64,000 nt of DNA, taken from Selenomonas sp. AE3005. Its GTDB lineage: Bacteria; Bacillota; Negativicutes; Selenomonadales; Selenomonadaceae. The notes beneath the pieces were generated by a model. It saw nothing but the letters and a program-made list of their open reading frames with translations. It did no database searches and was not told the origin of the DNA. The stretch's first letter is position 1. Each line of letters starts with the position of its first letter. This document shows, piece after piece, positions 53,749 through 62,014 of the stretch. The stretch covers positions 322,382 through 386,381 of the forward strand of contig NZ_JMME01000002.1 in the NCBI RefSeq assembly GCF_000686945.1, written 5' to 3'. The position numbers and the translations under genes are program-made.

Positions 53749-54441
53749 TTGATAAAGGTAAAATTACTTGATTATACCCCCGAACCGGAACGGGTGGTGG
53801 CCATGGCGGCCCGGCTTTGCTACTCAGCCAGCGGGGCTGAGGAACTGGCCGAAAAGCTAAGCGAAGATAAAGTTAAGGAAATGGTGCGCCGCATGGTATC
53901 ACTTGGACATGGTTCCACCCTCGAACATGCCTCGTTTACCTTTGGTATCGAAGGTGTCAGCCGGGTGCTGACGCATCAGCTGGTACGCCATCGCATTGCC
54001 TCCTATGACCAACAGTCACAGCGCTATGTGGCAGCGCATGGCTTTCAGTATATTACGCCGCCCTCCATTGCCGAAAAGCCCGAGGCGCTGGCAAAGTATG
54101 AGGCCTTGCTTGCGGAGATTCGCAAAACCTATGATGAGCTGACGGATATGGGCGTTCCCAAGGAAGATGCCCGTTATGTGCTGGCCAATGCCGCCGAAAC
54201 GAAAATTCTCGTTACCATGAATGCCAGGTCGCTGATGCACTTCTTCAACCTGCGCTGCTGCAACCGCGCGCAGTGGGAAATCCGGGAAATGGCTTATAAG
54301 ATGCTGGCAGAAGTCAAAAAAGTGGCACCGACGCTGTTTCATAATGCCGGCGCCAGCTGTGTGAATACCGGCCGTTGTCCGGAAGGGGCAATGACCTGTG
54401 GCAAGCTGCAGGAAATGCTGAAGTTGCGGGATAGTGAGTAA
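53749..54441 (+). CDS. thyX: Flavin-dependent thymidylate synthase
   Basis: A 230-residue FAD enzyme making dTMP from dUMP. The ThyX signature RHRxxSxxxxSxRY is complete ([14 protein letters not shown], from Arg80). [15 protein letters not shown] is also typical. It starts at TTG 53749 directly after the mrnC stop. Confidence 0.96.
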   Translation: MIKVKLLDYTPEPERVVAMAARLCYSASGAEELAEKLSEDKVKEMVRRMVSLGHGSTLEHASFTFGIEGVSRVLTHQLVRHRIASYDQQSQRYVAAHGFQYITPPSIAEKPEALAKYEALLAEIRKTYDELTDMGVPKEDARYVLANAAETKILVTMNARSLMHFFNLRCCNRAQWEIREMAYKMLAEVKKVAPTLFHNAGASCVNTGRCPEGAMTCGKLQEMLKLRDSE

Positions 54442-54442
54442 G

Positions 54443-55327
54443 ATGAAAAATAATAATAAAAAAGCAACAAATAGCTATCAAGAACGACAGAACAAGAATA
54501 GACGCAGCCGTGAGTCACGGAACGTAAACCGTGAACAGGCAGGCATGGATAAAGGCAGTAATTCTGTTGGGGAACGGGAACTGCCGGAGGACGTGCTGAT
54601 TGGCCGCAATGCTGTAACCGAGGCTTTGCGCGCCGGCCGGGGGATAAATAAAATCCTGCTGGCCGACGGCGATAGGGAGGGCCAGGTCAGTGAGATCATA
54701 GCTTTGGCCAAGGAACGGGGTATTATCCTGCAGTTTGTGGAGCGCAGTAAGATTGAATCTGTGGCTGGCGGTCTGCGTCATCAGGGGGTAATGGCCTATG
54801 TGGCGCCGGTAGCTTATGCCGAGCTTGATGATATCCTTCGCAAGGCAGAGGAGGCTGGGGAGCCGCCCTTCCTGCTGTTGCTAGATGAACTCGAGGACCC
54901 GCATAATCTGGGGGCGCTTTTGCGGACGGCTGACGCCACGGGCGTACACGGCGTACTTATTCCCAAGCGGCGCAGCGTACCGTTGACGGCTACGGTGGCC
55001 AAAACGTCCGCTGGCGCGGTGGAGTATGTGCCTGTGGCCCGTATTGGCAATATCTCGCAAACGCTTAAAAACTTAAAGGAAAAAGGTTTTTGGGTGGCTG
55101 GTGCTGATATGGATGGCAGTCAAAACTACTACGAGGCCGATTTAACGGGGCCCCTGGTACTGGTTGTGGGCAGCGAAGGCAAGGGCATGGGCCGGCTCAC
55201 TAAGGAGCAGTGCGACTTTATTGTCAAAATGCCTATGGTAGGTAAGATTAACTCCCTTAATGCCTCGGTTGCCGGCTCGATTTTAATGTACGAGTCCATG
55301 CGCCAGCGCTTAGCTAAAAGAAAGTGA
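54443..55327 (+). CDS. rlmB: 23S rRNA (guanosine-2251-2'-O)-methyltransferase RlmB (TrmH family)
   Basis: About 294 residues; a basic Asn/Lys-rich N-terminus of about 40 residues precedes the substrate-binding domain (LIGRNAVTEALRAGRGINKIL) and the SpoU methyltransferase knot (LDELEDPHNLGALLRTADATG; VVGSEGKGMGRL; NSLNASVAGSILMYE). GTG 54434, overlapping the thyX stop, is an alternative start. In related clusters a yacP/NYN gene follows; here sigH follows directly. Confidence 0.94.
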   Translation: MKNNNKKATNSYQERQNKNRRSRESRNVNREQAGMDKGSNSVGERELPEDVLIGRNAVTEALRAGRGINKILLADGDREGQVSEIIALAKERGIILQFVERSKIESVAGGLRHQGVMAYVAPVAYAELDDILRKAEEAGEPPFLLLLDELEDPHNLGALLRTADATGVHGVLIPKRRSVPLTATVAKTSAGAVEYVPVARIGNISQTLKNLKEKGFWVAGADMDGSQNYYEADLTGPLVLVVGSEGKGMGRLTKEQCDFIVKMPMVGKINSLNASVAGSILMYESMRQRLAKRK

Positions 55328-55371
55328 GTATATCTAAGATAAAAAAGGGGACTAAAGTCCTAGAAACTTTC

Positions 55372-55401
55372 TTGACGTTGAGAAGGAATTTGGTTTATAA
55401 T
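55372..55401 (+). promoter_or_regulatory. Sigma-A promoter of sigH
   Basis: TTGACG (55372-55377), 18-base spacer, TATAAT (55396-55401). Confidence 0.75.
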
Positions 55402-55462
55402 CAAAACTATCAGGGGATTACTACAGAAGAAAATGGGGATTATCGGTAAAGGGGAACACGCT

Positions 55463-56212
55463 ATGGAAGCAGAACAAACTACAGAAGAGTTATTTTCAGA
55501 AGAACTCTACGGCGAATTTGCCAATCTCACGGATGAGGAAATATTACTGGCGATTAAAGACAGCAATGATAAGGCTGCTTTGGATTATCTGATAAATAAA
55601 TATCGGAATTTTGTCAGGGCAAAGGCTCGTTCGTATTTCCTTATTGGTGCTGACCGTGAGGATATCATTCAGGAAGGTATGATTGGTTTTTACAAAGCGA
55701 TTAGGGATTTTCGCAATGATAAGCTGTCATCCTTTCGAGCATTTGCAGAGCTGTGTGTGACACGTCAGATTATCACGGCTATAAAAACGGCTACCCGGCA
55801 AAAGCATATACCGCTCAACTCCTATATTTCGCTGAATAAGCCGATATATGATGAGGATTCTGACCGGACGTTGCTGGATGTATTGTCCGGAGCCAAGGTT
55901 TCTGACCCGGAGGAGCTGGTCATAAGCCAGGAAGAATTTGTCGATATCGAAAAGAAGATGGAAGAAATTCTCTCCGACCTGGAGTGGAAAGTTCTGATGA
56001 GTTATCTTGACGGCAAGAGTTATCAGGAAATTGCTGAGGATCTGGACCGTCATGTAAAATCTATCGACAATGCCCTGCAGCGGGTAAAACGTAAATTGGA
56101 AAAGTATATGGAAAAAAGAGGCGACGAATTGGATGTTACGACCATCTATCGGGGCCTGAGTTCCATAAACCGCCGGCTGCGCGGCGTAGAGGAAGACGAC
56201 TATCTGCGTTGA
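55463..56212 (+). CDS. sigH: RNA polymerase sigma-70 factor of the SigH type
   Basis: A 249-residue sigma factor with regions 2 (DYLINKYRNFVRAKARSYFLIGADREDIIQEGMIGFYKAIRDF) and 4 (LSDLEWKVLMSYLDGKSYQEIAEDLDRHVKSIDNALQRVKRKL). It matches sigma-H of spore-forming Firmicutes, where it controls competence and sporulation onset; in a probably non-sporulating Negativicute its role is open. ATG 55463 follows TAAAGGGG; ATG 55433 lacks a ribosome site. Own promoter and terminator. Confidence 0.93.
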   Translation: MEAEQTTEELFSEELYGEFANLTDEEILLAIKDSNDKAALDYLINKYRNFVRAKARSYFLIGADREDIIQEGMIGFYKAIRDFRNDKLSSFRAFAELCVTRQIITAIKTATRQKHIPLNSYISLNKPIYDEDSDRTLLDVLSGAKVSDPEELVISQEEFVDIEKKMEEILSDLEWKVLMSYLDGKSYQEIAEDLDRHVKSIDNALQRVKRKLEKYMEKRGDELDVTTIYRGLSSINRRLRGVEEDDYLR

Positions 56213-56235
56213 AATCATACATAAGCGATATTATG

Positions 56236-56264
56236 AAAGGCCTAAGAATTTCTTAGGCCTTTTT
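56236..56264 (+). terminator. Terminator of sigH
   Basis: Long stem AAAGGCCTAAG (56236-56246) / CTTAGGCCTTT (56252-56262) followed by TTGC; strong hairpin, short T tract. Confidence 0.85.
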
Positions 56265-56334
56265 GCTTATATTTTTTCCGCGGGAAGGAATTTTTTAGAT
56301 ATTTACGAATTATCTTTATATGGAGGTGGTTAGC

Positions 56335-58200
56335 TTGTCTAGAAAATATTTTAGCAGTGTTTTAATTTTAGGATTAGTGCTGGTTGCACTGTTTCTAGGA
56401 GGCTTGCCTCGGGTTGGGGCGCAGGAAAGCTGGTCTATATATATCTACATGTGCGGTTCGGATTTGGAAACGGAAAGCGGTTATGCGTCGGAAAACTTGC
56501 AGGACCTGATGAATGTAAAACTGCCGGATAATGTTAAATTTGTTGTACAGACTGGCGGGACTAAAGAATGGCATACTGAAGGTATACCATCTAATGCCAT
56601 CGGACGTTTTGTGTATGACAATCAGGGCTGGCATAGCGTGGAAAAACTGCCGGATGCTAACATGGGGGAAGAATCTACTTTGGAGAGTTTCCTGCGCTTT
56701 GCCAAGGAGAAATATCCTGCAGAACACCGCATGCTGATATTCTGGGATCATGGCGGCGGCAGCCTGGACGGGGCATGTTCTGATGAAAAGTATCAAAAGA
56801 CCCTGTCGTTGGGAGATATCAAGAGTGCTTTGGCGGCTGTAGAGAATAATGACAGCAGCAAGCCGTCCTTTGATATTGTCTGCTTTGATACCTGTTTGAT
56901 GTCATCATTGGAAACAGCGAATGTTTTTTATGGATTCACTAAATATATGATAGCCTCGCAGGAGCTTATGCCGGGCACGGGTACGGATTATGCTTACTGG
57001 GGTGAGGCAATTGCCAATAATCCGTCTATGGATGCGCTGACATTAGGCAAGATAATCTGTGACTCATATATGAAGCGCTGTGATAAATTTGAGGTTGGAG
57101 ACAAAGCCACGCTATCTGTGCTGGATATGAGCAAATTGCCGGCGCTGAATAAGGCTTATGAGCGTATGGGGCAGGAGGCTTTGCAGCAGGCTGAAAGCTC
57201 GCCTATGTATTTCTTTGCCGGTTTTAACCGCATGGCCAACGGTGTGGAAGTATATGGTCCGAACAATGATGCTGAGGGCCCCTGGACGAATATGGTGGAC
57301 TTGGGCTCCCTGGCAGATAATATGACAGAACTGCCTGCGGCAGCAGAAGTGTCCAAAGCTGTTGACAGCATGGTAAGCTATCATGTGGCTGGCCCCTACC
57401 GTAAGTATGGCAAAGGCCTGTCCTGCTATTACAACCTGGACGGGCAGCAGGCAACGGTAAACGTATATTCCAGCCTGCCGCAGGTAAGCAAGAGTTTTTC
57501 GCAACTTTACAACATGATGGTGACTACGGACAACAATGGTAAACCATTGTATGCCTTTGACCTTAGCAAAGTGGCCGATGTGCCTATAACCTGGGATGCA
57601 GATAATATCGCTACCGTCCAGCTTACGCCAACTGACGCTAATGCTATCAGTTCGGTAGATTGCTATGTGGTGCAAATTCGTCCTGATGGCAAAGTCTTAA
57701 ATCTGGGTAATGAGTCCAAGGTTGATGCTGATTGGGCAAATGGTGTGTTTAAAGATGGTTTTGATGGCCAGTGGCCGAGCCTGAATGGCCATGTCATTTA
57801 CATGGCTATGGAAGAAAACCATAGTGATTACAATATGTATTACTCCTTTATTCTTATAAATGGAGAAGAATATTCGCTGAGTTCGGCGTATAATTTCGCT
57901 GAGGGTAAGTTTAATATTCTGGGAGCCTATAGGGTAAACAAGGATGGTAATCTGGATAGAAATATACGACAGCTGAAAAAAGGTGATAAAATCACGCCGC
58001 TCTTCCTTGACGCTGACGCCAAATTCGTTAAGGGAGAAGAGTTTACCCTGACGGCAGAGCCGCAGCTGGCAGATGCAATGCTGCCGGACGGTCAGTATGA
58101 TTATTACTTTAACTTCTCGGCACCGCAGAATGAAGATGTTTTGTCTAAGCCTGTGAGCTTTGTGGTAAATGCTGGTCAGATACAGGTGGAAAAATCTTGA
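56335..58200 (+). CDS. Secreted clostripain-like cysteine peptidase (C11 family)
   Basis: A 621-residue exported protease. A signal peptide covers about residues 1-31 (VLILGLVLVALFLGGLPRVGAQ). The caspase-like C11 domain has His139 in WDHGGG and Cys187 in DTCLMSS, the expected dyad. The remaining 350 residues are beta-rich and probably bind substrate or the cell surface. It may degrade host or feed proteins, or process own proteins. I start at TTG 56335, 6 bases after GGAGGTGG; the ATG at 56320 overlaps that site and is too close. The metK promoter begins inside its last codons. Confidence 0.9.
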   Translation: MSRKYFSSVLILGLVLVALFLGGLPRVGAQESWSIYIYMCGSDLETESGYASENLQDLMNVKLPDNVKFVVQTGGTKEWHTEGIPSNAIGRFVYDNQGWHSVEKLPDANMGEESTLESFLRFAKEKYPAEHRMLIFWDHGGGSLDGACSDEKYQKTLSLGDIKSALAAVENNDSSKPSFDIVCFDTCLMSSLETANVFYGFTKYMIASQELMPGTGTDYAYWGEAIANNPSMDALTLGKIICDSYMKRCDKFEVGDKATLSVLDMSKLPALNKAYERMGQEALQQAESSPMYFFAGFNRMANGVEVYGPNNDAEGPWTNMVDLGSLADNMTELPAAAEVSKAVDSMVSYHVAGPYRKYGKGLSCYYNLDGQQATVNVYSSLPQVSKSFSQLYNMMVTTDNNGKPLYAFDLSKVADVPITWDADNIATVQLTPTDANAISSVDCYVVQIRPDGKVLNLGNESKVDADWANGVFKDGFDGQWPSLNGHVIYMAMEENHSDYNMYYSFILINGEEYSLSSAYNFAEGKFNILGAYRVNKDGNLDRNIRQLKKGDKITPLFLDADAKFVKGEEFTLTAEPQLADAMLPDGQYDYYFNFSAPQNEDVLSKPVSFVVNAGQIQVEKS

Positions 58201-58225
58201 CAGTTATATCATGGTGATGTACAAT
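58197..58225 (+). promoter_or_regulatory. Strong promoter of metK, overlapping the upstream stop codon
   Basis: TTGACA (58197-58202), 17-base spacer, TACAAT (58220-58225); start predicted near 58232. Confidence 0.82.
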
Positions 58226-58251
58226 TATTCTATTGAAAAGCTGAATATGAA

Positions 58252-58350
58252 CTCATCCAGAGCAGTGGAGGGACCGGCCCAATGAAACTGCGGCAACCAT
58301 CGTTAACGCGAAACGGTGCCAATTCCTTTAGGTAATACCTAGAAGATGAG
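58252..58350 (+). ncRNA. SAM-I (S-box) riboswitch aptamer
   Basis: Helix P1 is CTCATC (58252-58257) / GATGAG (58345-58350). The conserved core GAGGGACCGGCCCAATGAAAC and GGCAACC (58267-58298), then ACGGTGCCAATTCCT (58313-58327), match the S-box. It lies directly upstream of metK, the classic target. Binding SAM should close P1 and allow the terminator. Confidence 0.97.
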
Positions 58351-58359
58351 AGTTAGGGA

Positions 58360-58392
58360 AAAGAACTCTCAGTCGAGAGTTCTTTTCTTTTT
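58360..58392 (+). terminator. SAM-controlled terminator of metK
   Basis: Stem AAAGAACTCTC (58360-58370) / GAGAGTTCTTT (58375-58385), loop AGTC, then TCTTTTTC. GAGAGTT at 58348-58354, which shares bases with the 3' side of P1, can instead pair with AACTCTC (58364-58370) as antiterminator. Confidence 0.92.
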
Positions 58393-58454
58393 CTGGACGG
58401 ATATAGGAGACATTTCAGCAGTAAATTTTAGCTCTAGCACAAGGAGGCAACAAT

Positions 58455-59645
58455 ATGAGCAAGAAACGTATGCTGTTTACATCTGAATCAGTTACGGAAG
58501 GTCATCCGGACAAAATGGCTGACCAAATTTCTGACAGCATTCTGGACGCGATTATCGCCCAGGACCCCCAGAGCCGTGTGGCTTGTGAAACGCTGGTAAC
58601 CACCGGACAGGTGCACGTCGTAGGCGAGATTTCTACCAGTTGCTATGTGGATATTCCAAAGATTATTAGAAATACCGTTGAGGAAATCGGTTATACCGAC
58701 GCCGCCTATGGCTTTGACTACAAGACCTGCGGCATTTTGGTATCTTTGGATGAACAATCCCCGGATATCGCCCAGGGTGTAGATAAGGCGCTGGAAGCTC
58801 GTGAAGGTAAACTGGACGAGGCTGACGCTGTCGGTGCCGGTGACCAGGGTATGATGTTTGGCTATGCCACTAACGAAACGCCGGAATACATGCCGCTGCC
58901 CATAGCCTTGGCACAGCGTCTGGCCCGCCGCCTGACGGAAGTCCGCAAGAACGGCACGCTGCCGTATCTGCGTCCGGACGGCAAGACGCAGGTGACGGTT
59001 GCTTATGAAGATGGCAAGCCTGTGGCTGTGGAAACTATTGTCATTTCCACCCAGCATGATGAAGATGTGACGCTGGAACAGATTCGTCAGGACCTCATCG
59101 AACATGTTATTAAGCCGATTGTTCCGGCTGAACTCATGCAGGTTGATACGCGCATTTTCGTCAATCCCACCGGCAAATTTGTTATTGGTGGCCCGCAGGG
59201 TGACTCTGGTCTTACCGGCCGTAAGATTATCGTTGACACCTATGGCGGCTGGGCCCGTCATGGCGGCGGTGCTTTCTCCGGCAAGGACCCCACGAAGGTT
59301 GACCGCAGTGCTGCCTATGCTGCCCGCTACGTAGCGAAAAATATCGTTGCTGCCGGTCTGGCAGATAAATGTGAAATCGAACTGGCATACGCTATCGGCG
59401 TAGCTTACCCGGTTTCCGTAATGGTTGATACTTTCGGCACGAACAAGGTGGACGAAGAAAAGATTGAAGAACTTGTGTCCAAGCATTTTGACCTGCGTCC
59501 GGCAGGTATCATCAAGATGCTCGACCTGCGCCGCCCGATTTACAAGCAGACGGCTGCCTATGGTCATTTTGGCCGTACGGATGTGGACCTGCCGTGGGAA
59601 CACACGGACAAAGCTGCAGCCCTCAAACAGGATGCTGGCTTGTAA
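58455..59645 (+). CDS. metK: S-adenosylmethionine synthetase
   Basis: A 396-residue tetrameric enzyme making SAM from methionine and ATP. Motifs: [32 protein letters not shown] and [22 protein letters not shown] 58455 has AAGGAGG 8 bases upstream. It is controlled by the SAM riboswitch upstream and closed by a terminator. Confidence 0.98.
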   Translation: MSKKRMLFTSESVTEGHPDKMADQISDSILDAIIAQDPQSRVACETLVTTGQVHVVGEISTSCYVDIPKIIRNTVEEIGYTDAAYGFDYKTCGILVSLDEQSPDIAQGVDKALEAREGKLDEADAVGAGDQGMMFGYATNETPEYMPLPIALAQRLARRLTEVRKNGTLPYLRPDGKTQVTVAYEDGKPVAVETIVISTQHDEDVTLEQIRQDLIEHVIKPIVPAELMQVDTRIFVNPTGKFVIGGPQGDSGLTGRKIIVDTYGGWARHGGGAFSGKDPTKVDRSAAYAARYVAKNIVAAGLADKCEIELAYAIGVAYPVSVMVDTFGTNKVDEEKIEELVSKHFDLRPAGIIKMLDLRRPIYKQTAAYGHFGRTDVDLPWEHTDKAAALKQDAGL

Positions 59646-59667
59646 GCAATATCATATTGTAAGATTG

Positions 59668-59692
59668 AGAGCGCCTTTTGGCGCTCTTTTTT
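59668..59692 (+). terminator. Terminator of metK
   Basis: 8-bp stem AGAGCGCC (59668-59675) / GGCGCTCT (59680-59687), loop TTTT, then T5. Confidence 0.93.
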
Positions 59693-59768
59693 GTTTAAAT
59701 TTAAGGTGTGCAAATAGAGGATATCAGCGACTTATGTCTAATCTATTATAGGTGAAAAGGAGATTACC

Positions 59769-60164
59769 TTGGGAAAGGAGCTGATATTTGTGTTGGTATG
59801 GATTGAACGTTTGCACAGGGTGGGGGAAGATGAGTTATTTGGCTTTGGTCTGCAGCCGGACGAGGTAACGGGAGAAATCTTATTGGACCCGTTAGGCAGG
59901 GCAACCCTGCGCAAAAAAAATTCTGCGATGACTGAAAGCCAGACTTTAGTGGTGGTGAACAGACTTGACGAGTGGATTCGTGAGCTGGGCTACTGCCAGT
60001 TGTCCTGCATTTCTGCACCGCAATATCTGCACGAAGAAGAGGCAAAGCCAAAGAAATGGCGGCCAAGGGAATTGGATTTGTGGCCGTTAAATCTGCCCAA
60101 CTATAAGCGGCGGCATATGCCTGTTGCTGAGGAAGAATGGGGAACAGCCCTGGACTTGGGCTGA
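59769..60164 (+). CDS. Hypothetical protein of unknown function (about 124-131 aa)
   Basis: I do not recognise this gene. The protein has a short N-terminal hydrophobic stretch (ELIFVLVWIERLH), no clear signal peptide, and a charged C-terminal half with several Trp, Pro and Glu. Two starts fit: TTG 59769 (AAAGGAG 59756-59762) or GTG 59790 (AAAGGAG 59774-59780). It is followed by a terminator hairpin built of TGAC palindromes. Coding bias resembles neighbours, so I think it is real, but the family is not known to me. Confidence 0.6.
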   Translation: MGKELIFVLVWIERLHRVGEDELFGFGLQPDEVTGEILLDPLGRATLRKKNSAMTESQTLVVVNRLDEWIRELGYCQLSCISAPQYLHEEEAKPKKWRPRELDLWPLNLPNYKRRHMPVAEEEWGTALDLG

Positions 60165-60218
60165 AAGACTGGTATGGCTGGTCAGAAAGAATTTATGCTG
60201 GGCAAATTGTAAGTAAGT

Positions 60219-60253
60219 AATGACCGGTCAATAAGATTTGACTGGTCATTTTT
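60219..60253 (+). terminator. Terminator built from two TGAC-type palindromes
   Basis: 12-bp stem AATGACCGGTCA (60219-60230) / TGACTGGTCATT (60239-60250) with one G-T pair, then a short T run. Contains TGACCGGTCA (60221-60230) and TGACTGGTCA (60239-60248). Confidence 0.8.
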
Positions 60254-60270
60254 GAATCTTGGGGTAAAAC

Positions 60271-60299
60271 TTGTAAACTTGACCTAAATATTGTAAAAT
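60271..60299 (+). promoter_or_regulatory. Possible promoter of hisF-hisIE
   Basis: TTGTAA (60271-60276), 17-base spacer, TAAAAT (60294-60299). Confidence 0.5.
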
Positions 60300-60341
60300 A
60301 GGGAAGTAACTTTGTAACTTTTAGAAGAGGATATGAACTGT

Positions 60342-61112
60342 ATGAGTACATCTACCTATACCAAGCGTATTATTCCCTGTTTGGATGTTAAGGACGGCCG
60401 GGTAGTGAAAGGCACTAATTTTGTCGGTCTGCGCGACGCCGGCGACCCGGTGGAGCTGGCTGCCCGTTATGATAAGGAACGGGCCGACGAGTTGGTGTTT
60501 TTGGACATTACGGCCTCTAATGAAAAGCGTGACACCATTGTGCAGGTAGCCCGGGATTGTGCCTCACAGGTATTTATTCCCTTTACCGTGGGCGGCGGTA
60601 TCCGCACGCTGGAAGATATGAGCCGTATGCTGAAGGCTGGTGCGGATAAGGTTTCCGTAAATACGGCGGCCATCAAAAATCCGGAACTTATTCGCGAAGG
60701 TGCGGCCAAATTTGGCCGTCAGTGTATTGTGCTGGCCGTCGATGCCCGGCGCAGTGGCGAGAATAAATGGGAGGTTTACGTAAACGGCGGCCGCAAGCCC
60801 ACAGGACTTGACTGCCTGGAATGGATTAAGCAGGCGGTGGAGCTGGGCGCAGGGGAAATTCTGCTCACCAGCATGGACGCTGACGGCACGAAGGACGGCT
60901 ATGATATCGCGCTTACCAGAGCGGTGTCTGAGGCTGTAAATGTGCCGGTTATTGCGTCTGGCGGTGCCGGTAAGCTGGAACATTTTTATGATGTACTGAC
61001 AGAAGGCAAGGCTGATGCTGTACTGGCGGCCTCGGTTTTCCATTACGGGGAATTTACAGTGCGGCAGGTCAAGGAATATTTAAAATCACGAGGCGTGGAG
61101 GTAAGATTATAA
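60342..61112 (+). CDS. hisF: Imidazole glycerol phosphate synthase subunit HisF
   Basis: A 256-residue cyclase subunit that joins PRFAR with ammonia from HisH. Catalytic Asp residues are in [15 protein letters not shown] and [16 protein letters not shown] 60342 is preferred because GAAGAGG at 60324-60330 is 11 bases upstream; ATG 60333 is 2 bases away. HisA, normally adjacent, lies about 60 kb to the left, and HisH is not in the window. hisIE starts within the stop (TAATG). Confidence 0.97.
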   Translation: MSTSTYTKRIIPCLDVKDGRVVKGTNFVGLRDAGDPVELAARYDKERADELVFLDITASNEKRDTIVQVARDCASQVFIPFTVGGGIRTLEDMSRMLKAGADKVSVNTAAIKNPELIREGAAKFGRQCIVLAVDARRSGENKWEVYVNGGRKPTGLDCLEWIKQAVELGAGEILLTSMDADGTKDGYDIALTRAVSEAVNVPVIASGGAGKLEHFYDVLTEGKADAVLAASVFHYGEFTVRQVKEYLKSRGVEVRL

Positions 61113-61822
61113 TGAGCAAAGACATTGATATTTCCATGATTAAATTTGATGAGCAGGGCCTGGTGCCGGCCGTGGTGCAGGAGGAAAACGGCCAGGTGCT
61201 GATGCTGGCCTATATGAATGCTGAATCCCTGCAAAAGACCATTGAAACCGGCTATACGTGGTATTACAGCCGCAGCCGGCAGAAACTTTGGAATAAAGGC
61301 GAAGAATCCGGCAACAAGCAAAAGGTTAGGGAGATTTCCTATGACTGTGATGGCGATACACTGCTCGTAAAGGTTCATCAGACCGGCGTGGCCTGCCATA
61401 CAGGTACGTATACCTGTTTCAGCGGCCGCAAGCTGGTGGAAGAAAAGGAAAAGGGCCTGGTAGTCGTAGAACCGGAGCAGGAAACGTCTCTGGCTACGGT
61501 GCTGAATGACCTTTATAATGTCATTCAGGAACGGCAGCTGAATCCTGTGGAAGGCTCCTATACCAACTATCTCTTTGAAAAGGGACAGGACAAGATACTG
61601 AAAAAGGTAGGGGAAGAGGCTGTCGAAACGGTCATTGCCTCCAAAAATAACAAGAGCGAGGAAGTGCTGTATGAGATGGGCGACCTTTGGTACCATTGCC
61701 TGGTGCTGCTGGCCTATCATAAACTGACACCTGACCAGCTCCTTGACGAACTGATGAGCCGCCGCAAGGGTGGTTCCTACCACAAGTTCACCGGCAAGAC
61801 CGGCGTGCGTCCGGAGATGTAA
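61112..61822 (+). CDS. hisIE: Bifunctional phosphoribosyl-AMP cyclohydrolase / phosphoribosyl-ATP pyrophosphatase
   Basis: A 236-residue fusion for steps 2 and 3 of histidine synthesis. Residues 1-115 are the HisI cyclohydrolase ([23 protein letters not shown] with its metal Cys and Asp). Residues about 125-220 are the HisE pyrophosphatase ([15 protein letters not shown]). Its start overlaps the hisF stop. Confidence 0.96.
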   Translation: MSKDIDISMIKFDEQGLVPAVVQEENGQVLMLAYMNAESLQKTIETGYTWYYSRSRQKLWNKGEESGNKQKVREISYDCDGDTLLVKVHQTGVACHTGTYTCFSGRKLVEEKEKGLVVVEPEQETSLATVLNDLYNVIQERQLNPVEGSYTNYLFEKGQDKILKKVGEEAVETVIASKNNKSEEVLYEMGDLWYHCLVLLAYHKLTPDQLLDELMSRRKGGSYHKFTGKTGVRPEM

Positions 61823-61843
61823 AACAGCATAAAAATAAAATGT

Positions 61844-61875
61844 CAGCTGGCCTTTTGACAGGTCAGCTGCTTTTG
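61844..61875 (+). terminator. Terminator of hisIE
   Basis: 9-bp stem CAGCTGGCC (61844-61852) / GGTCAGCTG (61861-61869) with one G-T pair, then CTTTTGT. TGACAGGTCA (61856-61865) spans loop and 3' arm. Confidence 0.75.
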
Positions 61876-61892
61876 TATTGACACAATTTCGT

Positions 61893-61921
61893 TTGCAATT
61901 TATGCAGGACAATGATAAAAT
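61893..61921 (+). promoter_or_regulatory. Promoter of rnj
   Basis: TTGCAA (61893-61898), 17-base spacer, TAAAAT (61916-61921). A TTGACA at 61878-61883 with TATGCA 17 bases later could be a second, weaker promoter. Confidence 0.65.
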
Positions 61922-62014
61922 AACAGGGAATGAATTGTTCGGACTTTAATTGCGCAGACGCAATGAAATAAATATTAAAGCAAGTTAACAACTGAATTAT
62001 GGAGGTGTAATTTT

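Noticed and set aside
55346..55364. Terminator after rlmB (GGACT/AGTCC)
   Set aside because: Only a 5-bp stem with a 2-base loop and no T tract; not convincing.
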